DNA from: Nitrospirota bacterium
GTDB taxonomy: Bacteria > Nitrospirota > Nitrospiria > Nitrospirales > Nitrospiraceae
Reading direction: 5' to 3'
Assembly (NCBI GenBank): GCA_016219645.1
Contig: JACRLR010000007.1
Location: 62,001-126,000 of the forward strand
Length of the DNA: 64,000 bases
The position numbers were made by a program, and so were the translations under genes. The notes beneath the pieces were generated by a model. It had not been told where the DNA came from, made no database searches, and saw nothing but the letters and a program-made list of their open reading frames with translations. Positions 1 through 9,008 of this stretch are shown here, one piece after another; position 1 is the stretch's first letter; every line of letters starts with the position of its first letter.

Positions 1-944
1 ACTTGTCTGAACAATCCCTGCCGCCGTAACCTCAGTTGAAAGACGGTCCACAATCGCCGAAATCGGCCTTCATGTGCACAAGCGGCAAACCTTTTCAGCA
101 GCCATAACGCTTCAGCCGAGCAGGGAACGTCGAGCGAGGCGACTCGCTCGCCCAGCAAAGCCGCATGCCGAATCGAGCCAAACACGTAATACCCGCTTCG
201 ACCCAAGCGACGCCCCGAAGCGTCAGACAGCGGATTCACCATAGTGAAAAATCCCTCCGCCCCGATCTGGTTCGCACCGTGCTGGCGATACCGGACCAAC
301 GCGAGAGGCAGATACTCGATGCGGCCACAGGCGGCCGCGCAAAGTGCAAGCCACCAATCATGCATGATAACGTCAGCAGGCAGAGGGGTAGCCAACTCCA
401 GCAGGGGACGATTGATTACCATGGCACAACCAGTCACAAAGTTCTGAGTCAGCAACACACGAAGTGGATCACGAGACTCATGAGTCAAACCCTGGTAGCC
501 CATGAAAGAAGGGTGGATCCCTTCGAGTTGTTCACTCACCACCTCCAAATCTGAGTAGACGAGAATGGGAGTCTTCTGCCCATGCTGTGATTCCATCTCC
601 TTCAGGTACGTCAACTGGTCTGCAATTTTGTTGGATACCCACACATCATCCTGATCTGAAAAGAAAATATACTCAGCCTCCTCTGCATGAGCAATACGCA
701 TCAACTCGCCGAAGTTCCCGACGACCCCCAAATTCCCATGCCCGTCACCGACGCAACGGATACGCTCATCACGTCCGGAAACGTCTGCGATCACTTCCAG
801 TGTCCCATCCTGAGAACCATCATCTCTTATAAGAAGCTTCCAATTTGAGACGGTCTGACCTTGAATGCTTCGAATCTGCTCTCCGACAAACTGGCCCCCG
901 TTGTAAGTTCCTAAAAGAATGACAATGCTTTCAGCACCCAACAA
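1..944 (-). CDS. Family 2 glycosyltransferase, rhamnosyltransferase-like (partial)
   Basis: The frame is open on the minus strand and runs off the left edge, so the C-terminus is missing. I chose the TTG at 942-944 as start because a perfect AGGAGG (954-959) lies nine bases upstream and there is no upstream ATG in frame. The protein opens with a GT-A nucleotide-binding strand (ILLGTYNGGQFVGEQ), then RDDGSQDGT and the metal-site segment FSDQDDVW; further on are FVTGCAMV and HDWW. This order is typical of O-antigen GT2 enzymes that use dTDP-rhamnose or similar donors. It is the last visible gene of the O-antigen cassette. The family is clear; donor and acceptor are unknown. Confidence 0.85.
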   Translation of the reverse strand, partial: MLGAESIVILLGTYNGGQFVGEQIRSIQGQTVSNWKLLIRDDGSQDGTLEVIADVSGRDERIRCVGDGHGNLGVVGNFGELMRIAHAEEAEYIFFSDQDDVWVSNKIADQLTYLKEMESQHGQKTPILVYSDLEVVSEQLEGIHPSFMGYQGLTHESRDPLRVLLTQNFVTGCAMVINRPLLELATPLPADVIMHDWWLALCAAACGRIEYLPLALVRYRQHGANQIGAEGFFTMVNPLSDASGRRLGRSGYYVFGSIRHAALLGERVASLDVPCSAEALWLLKRFAACAHEGRFRRLWTVFQLRLRRQGLFRQ

Positions 945-1119
945 TCGTGTTAGCCTCCTATGGAATTTTTGGCAGAGAAATGACTTAGGCTACTTCAAGC
1001 TGGCCGACTTTCCTGAACAAGCCTTGGCTCAAATCTCTGAGTTATCTGCTTGTGGGGTTAAAACCCTCATCCATCGACTTGCTGTAATAATCCCCTGAAA
1101 TCACGGCACTGGATTGATT

Positions 1120-1926
1120 TCAGAGGCGCACTCCATACCTTAAATAGCGATACATTTTCGATATTGGTCGGTATAAATTTCCAAGCAGCGCATAGGGGGT
1201 GCCCAATGATAAGCGTAATAAGTCAGGCTTTATCTTCTCAAATTCAGCATCTCCACACGACGATCCGCCCTTGTCGTTGAATACCGACACCACTTCTGCC
1301 ACGTGGATGAAGGGAATCCCGAGGCCAACTAATTTGATGTTATACGCGTAATCTGCCAACCATTTATATTCCAAACTGTAGGTATATTTTTTGTACACCG
1401 ATCTGGGATAAAAGGTCGACTGGTGGCAGAAATTCATCCGTGCCAACCTGCGTTTAGAAAACTTACCGCCGTAGATCTTGCCACTGGAACGGAGGACTAC
1501 ATTTCCGTAATAGACGGAATCTGGATCGGACATTTTTTCCGCGACATTGCTGAGCGTATCCAAGAGCACATCGTCACAACCAAGAAAAATCAGCCAGTCG
1601 CCAGTCGCGAGCGAGCACACCTTGTTCATCGCGTCATAAATCCCCTTATCCGGCTCGCAGACCAGGGTAGAGATGCGTTTAGCATATTCATTCAGGACGT
1701 GTTGAGTGCCATCATCGGAAGCACCATCTACAACAACCAGCTCGATATTCTCATAGGTCTGCTTTGCAATGCTGTCCAAAGCACTTCTGATATGCTCGAT
1801 CCCGTTATAGACGACGATACCCACGGATATTTTTGGGGAAGAGCTATGCACCTCACTTAACAAGTTATGCATCGCCAAAGCCTGCTTACACCCGAATATG
1901 CCAGCGACAGTCATACAACGGCTCAT
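1120..1926 (-). CDS. Family 2 glycosyltransferase (WcaA-like)
   Basis: The 268-residue GT-A glycosyltransferase shows SVGIVVYNGIEHIRSALDSI, the VDGASDDGT loop, the EPDKGIYDAMNK segment and FLGCDDV as the DXD-like metal site. EPDKGIYDAMNKG-type motifs are characteristic of GT2 enzymes in colanic-acid and O-antigen clusters. It should transfer a sugar from a nucleotide donor at the inner membrane face during repeat-unit assembly. The start is uncertain: the first frame start has no good ribosome site, and an internal ATG near residue 19 (HNLLSEVHSS) sits closer to the conserved domain. Between it and the next gene downstream (ending at 944 upward) are about 175 bases with no feature I recognise. 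Confidence 0.85.
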   Translation of the reverse strand: MSRCMTVAGIFGCKQALAMHNLLSEVHSSSPKISVGIVVYNGIEHIRSALDSIAKQTYENIELVVVDGASDDGTQHVLNEYAKRISTLVCEPDKGIYDAMNKVCSLATGDWLIFLGCDDVLLDTLSNVAEKMSDPDSVYYGNVVLRSSGKIYGGKFSKRRLARMNFCHQSTFYPRSVYKKYTYSLEYKWLADYAYNIKLVGLGIPFIHVAEVVSVFNDKGGSSCGDAEFEKIKPDLLRLSLGTPYALLGNLYRPISKMYRYLRYGVRL

Positions 1927-1982
1927 GCTTCATTGCGATATCAGTAGCATATAGGCCATCGCCGCCAGTCTTAATTCACTGC

Positions 1983-2720
1983 TCAGGGTCTCCGATAGAA
2001 CACCCCATCTACCTGAAGAGTGCGCCCAGTCGCTGGATCGACGAACACCGGCTCTAACGCCCACACTACAAAACCTTCTGATTCCAGGCGTTCAATTGAC
2101 TCCCGCCAAAGCCGCTGACCTTCGTACAACGGAATCATAGAAAGCTCCATCTGGACTCCACGTACCTTTGCCAATGTTGCGATAGCTCCGTCGAGTACAT
2201 ACCATTCATAGCCTTGAGTATCGATCTTGAGAAACGCCGCCTGAGCATCCTTGAGATAGGGCGGCGCAACCGAGTCCAGTGTGATCAGCGGAGCCGACTC
2301 ATGTCCAACATAAGCAGACTCAGGTGCCACACTGGTATGCGTCGTAAGCATAGGGAGGATCGAACTACTGTCCGAGTTGCCGGAGATATTTAGGTCGATC
2401 ACGCCAAGATGATCTCCCAACGCGCAACGCGCATGCACATGCCAGGCTGGGTCACTATTGCTCTCCTGCAAAAGCCGACCATGGGCAGCCAATTGTGGTT
2501 CGAAGGAGACAATACGCCCTGAGTAGCCGCCTGCACGTAATTCTTTTGCAAATTGTCCTTCGTTGGCACCGATGTCAATTACCAGGTCTATATCAAAGGC
2601 GCGCAAAGCGGCCATCCGCCGTGCCAATGGCGAAGTGCCAGGATGAAACCGGTGAGCCTCAATGCCCGCAGCATGTAAGAGCTGTTTTACACCTTGCTTT
2701 GCAGAACTCAACATCATCAC
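1983..2720 (-). CDS. FkbM family SAM-dependent methyltransferase
   Basis: The protein has 245 residues. The SAM-binding motif I is LVIDIGANEGQFAKEL (about residues 49-64), followed by RIVSFEPQ, which is the FkbM pattern. A later FLKIDTQGYEWYVLDGA block is the conserved FkbM motif containing the KxDxQGxE signature. Such enzymes O-methylate sugars in polysaccharides. The N-terminal 45 residues (LHAAGIEAHRF, SPLARRM) are the usual FkbM lead-in. It sits among O-antigen glycosyltransferases on the same strand. Its substrate cannot be read from the sequence. Confidence 0.88.
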   Translation of the reverse strand: MMMLSSAKQGVKQLLHAAGIEAHRFHPGTSPLARRMAALRAFDIDLVIDIGANEGQFAKELRAGGYSGRIVSFEPQLAAHGRLLQESNSDPAWHVHARCALGDHLGVIDLNISGNSDSSSILPMLTTHTSVAPESAYVGHESAPLITLDSVAPPYLKDAQAAFLKIDTQGYEWYVLDGAIATLAKVRGVQMELSMIPLYEGQRLWRESIERLESEGFVVWALEPVFVDPATGRTLQVDGVFYRRP

Positions 2721-2730
2721 CTCATTTCAT

Positions 2731-2925
2731 CTACTCAAATATCTGATAACGCGATCTCGTATTTTTACATCTGTTGCTCGTAACGGACCATTTCTCGCAC
2801 AGCGAAGAAACTAGTTGCATCGTGGCCTCTTGGACGGGAGATTGAGGGAGATTCCTAGCCCAAAATACCTCGAGCCCAAACACATCTCGCAAAATGGCCT
2901 TAATGATACCTTTGATAAAGCCCAT
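2731..2925 (-). CDS. Small ORF, possible remnant of an FkbM-type N-terminus
   Basis: This 64-codon frame has an ATG preceded by a weak GGGAAG-type site. Its text (AILRDVFGLEVFWARNLPQS) resembles the pattern at the N-terminus of FkbM methyltransferases, just before motif I, but no SAM-binding motif follows. It lies directly upstream of a complete FkbM gene on the same strand. It may be a truncated duplicate or a chance frame. I do not recognise a function. Confidence 0.3.
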   Translation of the reverse strand: MGFIKGIIKAILRDVFGLEVFWARNLPQSPVQEATMQLVSSLCEKWSVTSNRCKNTRSRYQIFE

Positions 2926-2949
2926 TACACATCAGCTTCCCTAACATAT

Positions 2950-4062
2950 CTAACCGAGTAATTCCTGAATGACCCTGCCTCGCAATGATTTGACGGAATG
3001 TGCCTGTCTGAATTCGGCCATCCCTTTGAGCAACCCGGCATACTCAGCACTCTGAGGTCGCGGAATCCTCCGCAGCAAATCCACTGTCTCTTGACGGCTA
3101 TCAGGCGCGATCACACCGCACCCGAATTCTCTGACCATTCTGCCACACCAGCTGTCGCCATAAACAACGACCGGTCGGTTGACCCGCGCCGCAAGGTATA
3201 ACACCGCGCTTTCCATCCGCTTGTCCCACATGTCGTACAACATCAACAAATAATTCTGATCAGCCGCCCGCTCCAGCATATTGCTTTCTGACATAAAACT
3301 ATTAATGAAGCCATCAAACCCACCCAAAACCGACAATTGTTCTTTGCTTTGTGGACTGGCAAATTCACCGGCGACCGTCAGCCTCCCTAGACCGGCATCT
3401 CCTTGAAAAGCCGGCACCAGCCATTCAATACCTTTACCGACTCGAATCTGCCCGATGATGCCAAATGCCAATTGTCCTGAATGGCTCACGGGATACTGCC
3501 GAGGCTCACCGTCGGGAATCTCGAGTGATGGCAAATAGCTGATTTGTCCGCTTGCTACAAAGCTATAAGCATCGCGCCACGCCTGCGCCATTTCCTCAGT
3601 TCGCAAATACAACCTCACCTCAGGACGCTTCAAGAATCGCCCGATAACTAAACGAGCCAACCAATTTCTCACTCCCAACCTCGGCCCAAAAAGATGCAGC
3701 ACGGTAAATCTCTCAACCGGGAGCCACAACGATAACAAGGGCCAAAGCAACGCAAGTACAACAAGCGATTCATCAAAAAAGAAAATACGCTGATATTGAC
3801 GGCCATTCATCGGCATACGCAAGAGCCGTAACAATGCCCTGACCGTGTTGGAATGACCTGTTGGTGTCGTGACAACAAAGCTCTCAACTTTGCCCCACGC
3901 CTTTAATCGCTCTATTGACTCCAGGCAAAATCCAGCTTCGGTGTTATCAGACACCAAATAGTCCACGCGTTCATCCCTACCGATTGCGGATGCCATATTG
4001 ATGAGCGACTGCGCCGGGTGACCGATGGCACTAAACCAGGGTTCAATAATCAAAAGCTTCAT
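2950..4062 (-). CDS. Glycosyltransferase, GT-B type
   Basis: The 370-residue protein begins MKLLIIEPWFSAIGHPAQS, as in GT-B enzymes that open with a Rossmann strand and a glycine/histidine loop. The C-terminal half has FGIIGQIRVGKGIEWLVPAF, a GT4-like nucleotide-sugar strand, followed by AARVNRPVVVYGDSWCGRMV, where the retaining GT-B donor-binding region is expected. The usual EX7E motif is not clean, so family assignment inside GT-B is uncertain. It lies between a sulfotransferase gene and methyltransferase genes on the minus strand. The 228 bases upstream of it hold no convincing gene. Confidence 0.65.
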   Translation of the reverse strand: MKLLIIEPWFSAIGHPAQSLINMASAIGRDERVDYLVSDNTEAGFCLESIERLKAWGKVESFVVTTPTGHSNTVRALLRLLRMPMNGRQYQRIFFFDESLVVLALLWPLLSLWLPVERFTVLHLFGPRLGVRNWLARLVIGRFLKRPEVRLYLRTEEMAQAWRDAYSFVASGQISYLPSLEIPDGEPRQYPVSHSGQLAFGIIGQIRVGKGIEWLVPAFQGDAGLGRLTVAGEFASPQSKEQLSVLGGFDGFINSFMSESNMLERAADQNYLLMLYDMWDKRMESAVLYLAARVNRPVVVYGDSWCGRMVREFGCGVIAPDSRQETVDLLRRIPRPQSAEYAGLLKGMAEFRQAHSVKSLRGRVIQELLG

Positions 4063-4290
4063 CCTCGCGGCATCTTATCTATAACTCTCAGCGAAAGCCC
4101 TATCCCCCTCAGTGCGAATAAGTGGTGGCCGTTCCTCATCAAAGCGACCGCATAGTTGCGAAGAGAGAGCCCAGCTGTAGAATTTTATCGGTGCCTTCAA
4201 GACTTATGTAGTCTTGGCTACGTGCAGGATCACAAGACACTGGCAGAGTGGTGGAAGCACAAGCCCGCACGGCGGCCTGGGAGAAACATG

Positions 4291-5214
4291 TTAGAAATGG
4301 CCATTACTGGGCAGTTCCGGCTTGCTCGTTGGCTTGATCATACTTACGATATCCGAGAACACATTGCTAAGGGTCATTCCTGTTGAGTCAAGCTCGTGAA
4401 GCAATGCCTTTAAATCATATCCCATGACCTTTAATCGCTCCTCGCCAAGCGACCAGAGATAGCGCCGACACCACATTTTTCTAAGCGGGTTATTGATGAT
4501 TGATTTCCATTTCTCCAGCGGCGCGGTGTCAAGTGTTCGGTAATTCTTGGTTCCAGTCGGATCGCCCAATTTTCCCTTGAAGCTGACTTGTGAGAATTGT
4601 TTCAACACATCGGGATCGAATCTCAATTCCAGATACTCGGACATTCTGGCCAACTCTATTCCTGGCGATTGCAAGAAACTTTCATATTGAATTGCCAATA
4701 TTTGCTCAGAGTGTGCTTGATAGCCGGCAATTAAGTTACCTATCCCAAGATAGAGATCCACCTTGCACATCGACAGATCCCACTTCCCGCCCGCCCAGGT
4801 TTCGACAATGGAGGCAAGGACAGCTAAAGGATTGCGCCAGAGAAAAATAAATTTACCATTGGGGAACATATCTATTATCTCATCAATAATAAGTGCATAG
4901 CGTGGAGTTTTGTCCAAAAAGTAACGCGCATCTTTGTTTTTCGCAGCCTTTTCGTAAAGCTCGTTCACTGCCGATCCAATCGCCAACAGATAATCTTGCT
5001 TCCCATTCGGTAGTTCACCAATAAAATCGTTCAACGCAAAATTTGCCCATTGGTGCGAGTACACGGCCTTTACCCCATGCGCTCTCAACGCATATACAAA
5101 AGGCAGCAACAGCCAGGGTTCTGCTGCGGATGAAATTCGGCTATCTGCAGCCAACACCCGCTGTAATAATGTTGAACCAGACCGTGGCAATGAAAATATG
5201 AAAAGTGGTTTCAA
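4291..5214 (-). CDS. Sulfotransferase family protein (PAPS-dependent)
   Basis: The 307-residue protein has the 5'-phosphosulfate loop at its N-terminus, FSLPRSGSTLLQRVLAAD (about residues 7-24), as in glycan and amino-acid sulfotransferases. The second conserved block is FIFLWRNPLAVLASIVETW, the 3'-phosphate-binding region with the R-x-P pattern. DKTPRY is also typical. It should move sulfate from PAPS to a sugar or lipid acceptor. The cysC gene at 17.9-18.6k in the same cassette could make PAPS, which supports sulfation of the exported polymer. The acceptor is unknown. Confidence 0.85.
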   Translation of the reverse strand: MKPLFIFSLPRSGSTLLQRVLAADSRISSAAEPWLLLPFVYALRAHGVKAVYSHQWANFALNDFIGELPNGKQDYLLAIGSAVNELYEKAAKNKDARYFLDKTPRYALIIDEIIDMFPNGKFIFLWRNPLAVLASIVETWAGGKWDLSMCKVDLYLGIGNLIAGYQAHSEQILAIQYESFLQSPGIELARMSEYLELRFDPDVLKQFSQVSFKGKLGDPTGTKNYRTLDTAPLEKWKSIINNPLRKMWCRRYLWSLGEERLKVMGYDLKALLHELDSTGMTLSNVFSDIVSMIKPTSKPELPSNGHF

Positions 5215-5255
5215 CTTAATTCTTTTTGCATTAATTGGCCTGCTGCTAGCTAGGT

Positions 5256-6179
5256 CTAGCGCTTAAATACACGAAGCGATTGCTCCACTAACCCTTGAGT
5301 TCTCGACATAAGTTTTCTTGCATAACCGGCACCAGCCCTAAATTTTCGATTTGCTTTAACAATTCTTTCGTCAAGAAACACGTCTTCGGGAAGCCGGAAT
5401 GTGGTCTTATCACTCAGCGGCACATTAAACCTGTCAGTCTTACCGCAATGTATTCCTGAGCCGTCAAATCCAATGTTCTGAATGAGGGACTGGGTAGGAT
5501 ATACCGTGTATTGGTCTTTTATAAACTGGGTATACATGCACTTCACGTCGTATGCTGCATCGAGCCTACCATTGGCCACGTGCTCTAACATTGTCAACAT
5601 ATCCTTGCCACCCGCCCTCGTGAAAGATCGAGATAGCTTCCTATTCGAAGCAAATTTGTGAAATTCTTCAGGGGTAATATGACAAACACTATCTCGCCTG
5701 TCCTTCCACTCACCTACCCCCCATCCATTAAACCTTCTCATAAAAAAAGCATCATAAGGATAAGTAGTTGGAATCGGAATGGGCGGACAATATCCTGAAA
5801 TGCTGAACACTTTGCAATCAAGTCGATACTTCTCCAATGCCGAATTCATGTATCGTAGAAAGCCTGGTGCAGTAACAATATCGTCTTCCATTGATATCAC
5901 AACTCCAAATTTTTCTGCGACCTCATTCACTGCTGATACCCCATTGGAAACCGACCCCATATTGTATTCCCTGGCCACAACATGGAATAGAGAGAATCCG
6001 CGTACGGTTGCCAGATAAGCCCGCACAGCTTCAACCTTATCTTCATCACCGCTGCAGGCGGCATCAGAAAAAACGAAAACAGGAGTTTCGCCGGCTAGAT
6101 CGTTTTTAAGTAACGCATTGATCGTACTCTGCAAGTGATTAATGCGCGTATAGGTTGTAATAACAACCGGGGCTCTCAC
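5256..6179 (-). CDS. Glycosyltransferase, GT2/GNT-I-like
   Basis: The protein has 307 residues. It opens with PVVITTYTRINHLQSTINAL, a GT-A fold lead, and has VISMEDDIVTAPGFLRYMN, where EDD is the metal-binding motif and the following aromatic/asparagine pattern resembles N-acetylglucosaminyltransferase I-like enzymes. A tryptophan/glycine block (FNGWGVGEWKDRR) follows, also seen in that group. It is probably a cytosolic or membrane-associated transferase of the O-antigen pathway. It lies 41 bases upstream of the sulfotransferase gene in the same transcription direction. Confidence 0.75.
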   Translation of the reverse strand: MRAPVVITTYTRINHLQSTINALLKNDLAGETPVFVFSDAACSGDEDKVEAVRAYLATVRGFSLFHVVAREYNMGSVSNGVSAVNEVAEKFGVVISMEDDIVTAPGFLRYMNSALEKYRLDCKVFSISGYCPPIPIPTTYPYDAFFMRRFNGWGVGEWKDRRDSVCHITPEEFHKFASNRKLSRSFTRAGGKDMLTMLEHVANGRLDAAYDVKCMYTQFIKDQYTVYPTQSLIQNIGFDGSGIHCGKTDRFNVPLSDKTTFRLPEDVFLDERIVKANRKFRAGAGYARKLMSRTQGLVEQSLRVFKR

Positions 6180-6273
6180 AGTGACACCCTATGCATTTAG
6201 TTGGGATTTTCAGGCTGTTCCGGGATAGACAGCTGGCCATTTGTTGAGAATCAGTTTGCCTGCAATACATACA

Positions 6274-6978
6274 CTACAATCGCTGAGCAACGACTTGATA
6301 TCCCGAAACTCTCAAGCCGTAGAAATCATCATCGTTGCGTCCAGTTCCAATAACATGAAACTGTGGCTGAAGAAGTGCCTGAATATCCTTTACATCTTTT
6401 GGGACCATAAATCGGCTGCCATTGCGCAACCCGAAAGGATCGGACGTAATGAGCAAACTGCCGTCCGGCTGGCGTATCGCATTGGCTAATATTGCGTTGT
6501 CTTCGTCCGGAAAATTTGCCACCAACAGACCGCCCGGCTTGACGACCCGTGCCAGCTCGGCACGCACCAATGGCCAGATGATCGCACCATCGAGGTAATA
6601 ACAACTCGCACAGCACAACATATAGTCAAAGTAATGATCCGGATAAGGTAGCTTGGAGTTCTGGCCCACCGCGAAGTGCACCGGCCAGCAAAGTTGACCT
6701 GCCAGTGTCTCCAGACCATTCACCATCTCCTTTGAGGTTTCGCAGGCGTGAACCTCAAAGCCCAAGTCCAGCAATAATGGCAGATTCCTGCCGTCGCCGC
6801 AGCCCATGTCAAGGATGCGTGCACCTCGGTAACGGGTTTTGTCGATTTTCAGGCCCGGGTAGTTACCCCCCGCCAAGGTGCGTACCACCCATTCGGTCGG
6901 ATAGCGCCCGACGGAAGATCGGATACGATTTAAGTAAAACTCCCCCCAGCCGCCTGCTTGTGGGGTATGTGAGGTCAT
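6274..6978 (-). CDS. Class I SAM-dependent methyltransferase
   Basis: The frame is open back to 7185, but that part lies inside the neighbouring propeller gene. I place the start at the ATG 6976-6978 (MTSHTPQAGGWGEF), giving 234 residues. Motif I is ARILDMGCGDGRNLPLLLDL, with an acidic residue in VHACETSKEM at the adenosine ribose position. ARVVKPGGLLVANF is motif III. The N-terminal FYLNRIRSS/YPTEW pattern is seen in sugar-pathway methyltransferases. It is the first of two class I methyltransferase genes flanking the propeller gene and probably modifies the polymer or a precursor sugar. Confidence 0.8.
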   Translation of the reverse strand: MTSHTPQAGGWGEFYLNRIRSSVGRYPTEWVVRTLAGGNYPGLKIDKTRYRGARILDMGCGDGRNLPLLLDLGFEVHACETSKEMVNGLETLAGQLCWPVHFAVGQNSKLPYPDHYFDYMLCCASCYYLDGAIIWPLVRAELARVVKPGGLLVANFPDEDNAILANAIRQPDGSLLITSDPFGLRNGSRFMVPKDVKDIQALLQPQFHVIGTGRNDDDFYGLRVSGYQVVAQRL

Positions 6979-7006
6979 TTCGTGAGAACTTTCGTGGTTT
7001 GATCGA

Positions 7007-7966
7007 TCATGGCCTAGGACAGGTTGCCAAACCGAAGCCGTCACGTCCGAAATGATTGCCACTGTAAAGCATCCACAATTCATCGTGAAATGGAAAAACA
7101 TAGGGGTAACAAACCATTTCCGAATCCCAGCCCTCAGCCGAAGGTTCCAGTGAATTGGTTTCGTCACGCCGGATCCAATGGACAAGATCGGTTGAAGTGG
7201 CGTAACCCATGCGATACCCGCCAGCTTTATTGCGGAAATCCTTACCTAGACGGTGACAGAACCAAAGGTGATGAACGCCATCCATTTCCAATAAGGAAGG
7301 GTTGGTCTGGCATTCGTCCAGGGTATGGGAGGCAACACAGGGAATTCCTTCGCGCTCCCAATGGATGCCGTCATTTGATACCGCATGCATCAGGACATAT
7401 ACCGATTCTGGACGCCCTTCGTGCATGATCCACCTGATGCCGGAGCTGTACCACATATGGAATTTCCCATCGATGATGGTGACGGTGGGGCTGTTCTGCA
7501 GAAAAGGCTCTGCGTGTGTTCGACCCAGCAATGGTCCTTCGGCATAGCGCTGGAAGGTTACCCCACCGTCCAGGCTGATCGCCAGGCCGATGGCATGTGA
7601 ATAAGGAGCCCCTTCGCAGCGCATCCAGCCGACGTAATACATCCACACCTCGTCGCCCACTGGCAACACCACTCCTGGCATCACGCCGAACTGGTCGAAG
7701 GCCCCGAGCCCTCCCGCTTCGAGAATCGGTCGTTCATGGATCCGCAGGACTTTCTGCGGATCATCGCGGTCGATCTCGACAAAGGAGATAACGCTGGAAA
7801 AATAGCCGCGCTGATCGGGTTGCGGGCGACAGGTAAAATAGACTCGGATGCAATCCGCGAGCACCAAGGCACAGGGATTCTGATTGTGACTCATCATCCA
7901 GGGATATTGACCCACCGATGCAAAAATTTTCCCGCGTTTTTTCCAAGGGAAAAAATAAGTTTTCAC
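7007..7966 (-). CDS. Five-bladed beta-propeller glycosidase-like protein
   Basis: The 319-residue protein has repeated propeller-blade strands: CIRVYFTCR, EVWMYYVGW, KFHMWYSSG, VHHLWFCHR and ELWMLYSGN, each a hydrophobic-W/Y-Y pattern about 50-60 residues apart. Blades of this kind occur in glycoside hydrolase families 32, 43, 68 and 130. Phrases such as GLAISLDGGVTFQRY and AVSNDGIHWERE are typical of that superfamily. There is no signal peptide, so it would act in the cytoplasm. Similar genes occur in O-antigen clusters without a proven role; it may act on sugars or bind them. It is flanked by two methyltransferase genes. Confidence 0.65.
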   Translation of the reverse strand: MKTYFFPWKKRGKIFASVGQYPWMMSHNQNPCALVLADCIRVYFTCRPQPDQRGYFSSVISFVEIDRDDPQKVLRIHERPILEAGGLGAFDQFGVMPGVVLPVGDEVWMYYVGWMRCEGAPYSHAIGLAISLDGGVTFQRYAEGPLLGRTHAEPFLQNSPTVTIIDGKFHMWYSSGIRWIMHEGRPESVYVLMHAVSNDGIHWEREGIPCVASHTLDECQTNPSLLEMDGVHHLWFCHRLGKDFRNKAGGYRMGYATSTDLVHWIRRDETNSLEPSAEGWDSEMVCYPYVFPFHDELWMLYSGNHFGRDGFGLATCPRP

Positions 7967-7978
7967 TGTGCCGTCATC

Positions 7979-8998
7979 TCAGCTTGATTTGTTGTACAAT
8001 TCGTTCTTGGCCGTGGCACGAACCGTCCGTTCCAGCCAATCATGCATCGAAAGCCCCGCTTTGGTGCGGGCTTCTTGTGCAAGGCGCTTCGCCTCGTCGC
8101 TCACCCCTTCGAGTTGGCCGTGATAGCGTGTCCAGTGGCTTCCACCACGCGCGCTAGGTATTTGCATGTGATAATCGGGAACTGGTGATTCCTCGGCAAC
8201 GCGGAATTCGATTACATAGAACGCTCCCATCATGATGTACTCCAGTTGCACGTCAGTCGCGGTAACGGGCAGTGATTCCAGAGGTGGTTCGCACTTCAGT
8301 AATGGATTGGAGTTGGACATGATCTTTCCCATCTCTGTGTTCCGCAGCCATGGACCCAGCCCCTCATCCCCAACCACCACCTTGCCGCCGGGCCTGACCA
8401 CTCGTGCCAATTCGTTCAGACAACGCGGAATCTCCGAAAAAGTGTTAATACCGCCAAAATGGTGTGCGGCATCAAAATAATTGTCTGGAAACGGAAGATA
8501 GCTACCATTAGCTATTGAAAACTCGGCGGTAATTGATTGTGCTTGCATCTTCTTCATGGCAATTGCCAGCAGGCTGGGAGACAATTCCTGTAGATAAAGT
8601 TGGCCAGCTTGGCCTAACCGTCTTGCCAGGTGCTCTGCACCACGCCCGGTGCCGCAACCGATCTCCAACACCTTCGAGTCCGGTTGCAGCTCAAGCCGAT
8701 CCACCATGCGCTCACGCACAGCATTTTCATCTGCACGGTAAGTGATAAACGGTAGCACAGCGTAGCGATCATAATCCTGCGCTATATCTTCATAAGACTG
8801 ACGGGTCCGCTCGTCGGACTCCTGCAACACTCGGGGCCATGTGAAGTCAGGAATGCCGGTAGCGATTCGAAATGTTGATCCAGATGTGTTGTGGAATGAA
8901 CCCTCAACCACTTCATCGCCAACGGCAGTAAAAACATCCAGTTCCAAGGAAGATCGTGTAACAGGACAGGTATAAATTGCAGCTAACCTGGAATTCAT
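7979..8998 (-). CDS. Class I SAM-dependent methyltransferase with N-terminal zinc-ribbon-like segment
   Basis: I start at the ATG 8996-8998 because a GAGGG site lies just upstream; the frame continues back to 9115 without support. The 339 residues begin AAIYTCPVTRSSLEL, a Trm112-like CPxT segment often fused ahead of sugar methyltransferases, then GIPDFTWP. Motif I is VLEIGCGTGRGAEHLARRL, and ELARVVRPGGKVVVGDE is the motif III region. The C-terminal third (HMQIPSARGG, HDWLERTV) is not a domain I recognise. It probably methylates a sugar or aglycone in the cassette pathway. Confidence 0.82.
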   Translation of the reverse strand: MNSRLAAIYTCPVTRSSLELDVFTAVGDEVVEGSFHNTSGSTFRIATGIPDFTWPRVLQESDERTRQSYEDIAQDYDRYAVLPFITYRADENAVRERMVDRLELQPDSKVLEIGCGTGRGAEHLARRLGQAGQLYLQELSPSLLAIAMKKMQAQSITAEFSIANGSYLPFPDNYFDAAHHFGGINTFSEIPRCLNELARVVRPGGKVVVGDEGLGPWLRNTEMGKIMSNSNPLLKCEPPLESLPVTATDVQLEYIMMGAFYVIEFRVAEESPVPDYHMQIPSARGGSHWTRYHGQLEGVSDEAKRLAQEARTKAGLSMHDWLERTVRATAKNELYNKSS

Positions 8999-9008
8999 TA
9001 GATAGCCC

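Noticed and set aside
165-832. Plus-strand ORFs at the left edge
   Set aside because: They lie opposite a well-conserved glycosyltransferase frame on the minus strand and have no recognisable protein pattern.
4156-4386. A 76-codon plus-strand frame next to the sulfotransferase gene
   Set aside because: It overlaps the 3' end of a conserved gene on the other strand and matches no family I know.
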